Assembly: GCA_024401925.1 (NCBI GenBank)
Contig: JAKSKD010000002.1
Location: 62,001 to 126,000 of the forward strand
Direction: 5' to 3'
DNA length: 64,000 nucleotides
DNA from: Bacteroidales bacterium
GTDB lineage: Bacteria > Bacteroidota > Bacteroidia > Bacteroidales > UBA932
Below are positions 61,072 to 64,000 of the stretch, piece by piece. The position numbers and the translations under genes are program-made. The notes under the pieces are model-generated. The model was not told the DNA's origin, did not search any database, and saw nothing but the letters and a program-made list of their open reading frames with translations. Position 1 is the first letter of the stretch; every line of letters begins with the position of its first letter.

Positions 61072-62283
61072 ATGAATGACTCATCACGAGTATTGAACCT
61101 TGCTACAAGGGCCGGGCACATTCTTCTGGAGAATGGTGCGGAGATATCGCGTGTCGAGGAGACAATGGAGAGAATATCCCATCATTACGGGGAAAATGAT
61201 GAGAATTTCTTTGTGCTGAGCAATGGCATATTCACTACCGGCAATTCATATTCCAAGGTGGAGTTCATCCCGATAAAAGGAGCGATGCTGGATAAGGTTG
61301 TTTATGTCAACCAACTGTCCAGGGACATTGTAATATACGATATCCCGATAGATGAGGCGGAGAAGAGACTGGACGAGATAGAGAGTGCTCCGTCCAAGCC
61401 GATGTGGGAACAGCTTCTGGCCACCGCTCTGGGCTGCGCCGGTTTTTGTGCCATATTTGGAGGTGGTTATGTGGACTGCGCCGCTTCAGTCATCGCAGGA
61501 TTGTGCCTATATTCGTTCGTACTCTTTGTCGGAAGCCCGTATCTGTCAAAGACCCTTTCCAATATCTGCGGAGGACTTGTCGGCACGATAGTATGTATTC
61601 TGCTTCACAGCCTTGGCTTTGGAAGTAATCTTGGTAATATGATAATCGGTACGGTCATACCGCTGATCCCGGGTGTTGCTTTTACAAACGGACTCCGGGA
61701 TATAGCCAACGAAGATTATCTGGCGGGGACAATACGCCTGTTGGATGCACTGATGATGTTTTTCTGCATTGCCCTGGGAGTCTGTCTCACCTTCATATCT
61801 CACAGCTGGATTGCTGGGGGAATGATACAGTTGACGGGAACCCTGACGGATCCTGCTACATATCATTTTCCGGTGCAGCTCGTCTCAGCGTTCATAGGAA
61901 CTTCTGCATTCGCTGTTCTGTTCGGTGTCCCGCGCAAGCATTATATCGCATCAGGCTTTGTCGGTATGCTCGGATGGCTGGTCTATATGCTGATAGTCCG
62001 CTATACTCCGATGTCCGTTATCGGAGGAACATTTTTCGCGGCCCTGTGCGTCACTTTCCTCTCAAATTTCTGCGCCCGGAGACGCAGATGCCCGAGCACG
62101 GTGTTCCTTATCTGCGGTATTTTTCCATTGATACCCGGGGCTGGAGTGTTCTGGAGCTCATATTATATTGTATCCCAACAGCTTAAATCCGCTCTGTCTT
62201 CAGGGATGATTGCTGTTGGGGTGACACTTGCCATAGTTTTCAGCATCATAATAGTCTCCAATATTTTCCAACGAAAAAAGTAG
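61072..62283 (+). CDS. ThrE-type threonine/serine exporter
   Basis: A 403-residue exporter joining both ThrE halves in one chain. The N-terminal cytoplasmic hydrolase-like region (LATRAGHILLENGAEISRVEETMERI) is followed by about ten membrane helices (residues 118-400), including the ENGAEISRVEET and IPLIPGVAFTNGLRD signatures and the second-half FPLIPGAGVFW. It should export L-threonine or L-serine, or small peptides containing them. 10 bp after yggS, consistent with an amino-acid homeostasis link. Confidence 0.9.
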   Translation: MNDSSRVLNLATRAGHILLENGAEISRVEETMERISHHYGENDENFFVLSNGIFTTGNSYSKVEFIPIKGAMLDKVVYVNQLSRDIVIYDIPIDEAEKRLDEIESAPSKPMWEQLLATALGCAGFCAIFGGGYVDCAASVIAGLCLYSFVLFVGSPYLSKTLSNICGGLVGTIVCILLHSLGFGSNLGNMIIGTVIPLIPGVAFTNGLRDIANEDYLAGTIRLLDALMMFFCIALGVCLTFISHSWIAGGMIQLTGTLTDPATYHFPVQLVSAFIGTSAFAVLFGVPRKHYIASGFVGMLGWLVYMLIVRYTPMSVIGGTFFAALCVTFLSNFCARRRRCPSTVFLICGIFPLIPGAGVFWSSYYIVSQQLKSALSSGMIAVGVTLAIVFSIIIVSNIFQRKK

Positions 62284-62297
62284 ACTGGTCCGACCTT

Positions 62298-64000
62298 ATG
62301 AAAAAACTGCTTGCATTGATTGTTTTTATTTTCTGCTCCGTGTCAGCCTTCCCTCAGACTGCCACAAATAATGGCAGCAACGGCGGTGCCGAAGCAACAT
62401 CCAGGCCTAAGGTAGGTCTTGTACTTGCCGGCGGTGGAGCCAAGGGTGCTGCCCATATCGGTGCAATAAAGTATATAGAGGAACTGGGAATTCCTATCGA
62501 TTATATAGCGGGAACCAGTATGGGCTCCATTATCGGAGGTCTTTATGCGCTTGGGTACAGTCCTGATGAAATGAATGAGCTGATCAAGAATGTGGACTGG
62601 ACCAATATCATAGGAAATGCCACTCCACGGAGCGGCGAATCTCTTGAGGTGAAGAACAAGGAGGATAAATATCTTGTTTCCATACCTTTCGGAATAAGTG
62701 AGATAAACAAGCAGTTGGATGAAATTTACCGGGAAGACAAGGATAGGAGTGTGTTGTCTGCCAAAGGTGAGATAGTCAACAATGAGAATAATTCGGCCTT
62801 CTTCAATTCTCTCCCTTCCGGCATTATTTCCGGAAACAATGTTGAGAATCTGTTCAATGACCTCAGCATCGGTTATCAGGATTCAATTGATTTTATGGAT
62901 CTTCCTATCCCTTTCGCCTGCGTCACAACGAATATGCTTGACGGAAGTGAAACGGTACTGAAAAGTGGGAAGATTGCTTATGCAATGCGTTCTTCAATGG
63001 CTATCCCTATAGTATTTGCACCGGCTGAGTATAATAATATGCTGCTTGTAGACGGCGGAATGGTCAATAATTTCCCGACGGACGTATGCCGGGAAATGGG
63101 CGCAGATATTATTATCGGTGTGGAGCTGACCAAGGGCTTTAAAGTGGATATGACCCAGGTAGAGTCTATGCCGGGTATGCTGAGCCAATTGATGGCGATA
63201 GTGACATCCGGACGGAATGCGGAGAACAGAAAGCTTTGTGATGCGTATATCAGACCTGATGTTTCCGGCTATGGAACAATGAGTTTCGATTCCGAAAGCA
63301 TTGATTCACTGGTAGAAAGGGGCTATGACGAGGCCCGGCAGTGTACGGAGGACCTGCTAGCCATAAGGGAGATGCTTGGGCTGGATGGACCGCTGGAGAA
63401 GAAACTCAGAGCCCCGAGGGCATATTCCCTTAATAGTGTGGACTCGATCTATGTTTCCCGTGTCAATTTCAATGGAGTCTCTGAGGACGAAGCGGGGTGG
63501 ATGAATCGGAAATGGTCCTTGAAGGACAGCGAGCCATATTCAGCAGATGATATTCGAAAACTAATATCAAAGTTTATGGGCACTGGCTGCTATGAGAAGC
63601 TCTCTTACAATCTCGTTCCCGATGACGATGGTTCCGGAAAATATCATCTGAATTTGTATTTTACTGAGTATGAGCCTCATCTTCTCAGCTTCGGCCTCAG
63701 AGGTGATACGGAAGAAGCCGTTGTTATCGGCTTCGATGCCGGCTTCAATGTCAACAAACTCTCCGGTCTGTCTGCCTCTTTGTCCGGAAAATTGAGTTAT
63801 TATCCGTTCATACAGGCAAAGGCCTCATATGCTTGGCGGGGCATTGCCCGTTTCAATCTGTATTATGATTTATGGAAGAGCAAATACCACAGTCTGATTG
63901 ATGATTTCTATACTACAAGAACTTACGGAAAGAGTTTCCGTAACAGATTCAGACTGTCTGTTTCTGAATTCCATGCCAGATTCATCCATGCTGAAGGAGG
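62298..64000 (+). CDS. Patatin-like phospholipase with C-terminal outer-membrane domain, partial
   Basis: The frame opens at ATG 62298 and runs off the window after 567 codons. Signal peptide (ending AFPQ), patatin lipase domain (38-330) with oxyanion GGGAKG (45-50), nucleophile S74 in GTSMG, and the DGG of LLVDGGMVNNFP as the catalytic Asp. Then a POTRA-like region (about 390-455) and the beginning of a BamA-like barrel (HLLSFGLRGDTEEAVVIGFDAGFN). This is the type V patatin (PlpD/RssA-like) layout of Bacteroidota; it probably hydrolyses phospholipids at the outer membrane. Last gene seen in the DUF349-yidC run, 14 bp after thrE. Confidence 0.9.
   Translation, partial: MKKLLALIVFIFCSVSAFPQTATNNGSNGGAEATSRPKVGLVLAGGGAKGAAHIGAIKYIEELGIPIDYIAGTSMGSIIGGLYALGYSPDEMNELIKNVDWTNIIGNATPRSGESLEVKNKEDKYLVSIPFGISEINKQLDEIYREDKDRSVLSAKGEIVNNENNSAFFNSLPSGIISGNNVENLFNDLSIGYQDSIDFMDLPIPFACVTTNMLDGSETVLKSGKIAYAMRSSMAIPIVFAPAEYNNMLLVDGGMVNNFPTDVCREMGADIIIGVELTKGFKVDMTQVESMPGMLSQLMAIVTSGRNAENRKLCDAYIRPDVSGYGTMSFDSESIDSLVERGYDEARQCTEDLLAIREMLGLDGPLEKKLRAPRAYSLNSVDSIYVSRVNFNGVSEDEAGWMNRKWSLKDSEPYSADDIRKLISKFMGTGCYEKLSYNLVPDDDGSGKYHLNLYFTEYEPHLLSFGLRGDTEEAVVIGFDAGFNVNKLSGLSASLSGKLSYYPFIQAKASYAWRGIARFNLYYDLWKSKYHSLIDDFYTTRTYGKSFRNRFRLSVSEFHARFIHAEG

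Noticed and set aside
1..64000. CRISPR array, rRNA operon or prophage
   Set aside because: No regularly spaced repeats, no rRNA sequence and no phage structural or integrase genes were seen; the tyrosine recombinase is in a housekeeping cluster.

Overview
The window looks like chromosomal DNA of a Bacteroidales bacterium (phylum Bacteroidota), probably gut- or rumen-associated; I cannot name a genus. The grounds are a SusC/SusD pair inside a glycan-use locus, TAnnTTTG-type -7 promoter boxes with TTTG/TTG about 19-21 bp upstream, an Na+-NQR operon, a FimB/Mfa2-like lipoprotein, a NagB-LmbE fusion, a DUF349 protein, and the Bacteroidota form of YidC.

Layout. 1-7819 (minus strand) is a surface-polysaccharide locus with five glycosyltransferases and a Wzx-type flippase. 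It is interrupted by an AAA-type ATPase and a HigBA toxin-antitoxin pair, and base composition breaks sharply inside the flippase gene. 7880-9079 is a RAYT/IS200-like transposase between two related 109-bp hairpin elements. VapBC and an orphan fimbria-anchor-like lipoprotein follow. 10893-16672 is the complete nqrABCDEF operon, and 16750-21944 carries uvrD/pcrA and an M16 peptidase lipoprotein.

22059-41256 is a carbohydrate region: a metallophosphoesterase, a XylR-type regulator, then ROK kinase, GH2, alkaline phosphatase, GH20, SusC and SusD in one run ending in a strong terminator. A second run holds a membrane protein, a beta-propeller-like lipoprotein with a CXXCH motif, and a NagB-like/LmbE-like fusion. 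GH20, a GH2 with an exo-glucosaminidase-like Asp acid/base, a sugar kinase and a deaminase/deacetylase fusion together suggest use of an amino-sugar glycan (GlcNAc/GlcN). 41331-47539 has TrpB2, xylB, xylA, a tRNA-Gly(CCC) directly behind a hairpin, and an unrecognised secreted protein.

47603-64000 is mostly housekeeping: a glycosyltransferase, secA, an overlapping hpf-xerC-cca-HsdR_N chain, a bactofilin, trmD, DUF349, yidC, yggS, thrE and a patatin-like protein cut by the window end.

The most unusual signals are: (1) seven genes whose start codon lies only 4-7 nt after a perfect TAnnTTTG box, implying leaderless or near-leaderless mRNAs, while operon-internal genes keep Shine-Dalgarno sites; (2) the RAYT and its paired hairpin elements; (3) a NagB-like domain lacking the canonical catalytic Asp/His; (4) an isolated CXXCH in a TolB-like lipoprotein coupled to a membrane protein; (5) a promoter-hairpin-tRNA arrangement; (6) a perfect 10-bp inverted repeat spanning the promoter and start codon of the amino-sugar operon. 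No gene-free stretch exceeds 300 bases. Motifs, hairpins and base counts were read by hand; no similarity search was run.
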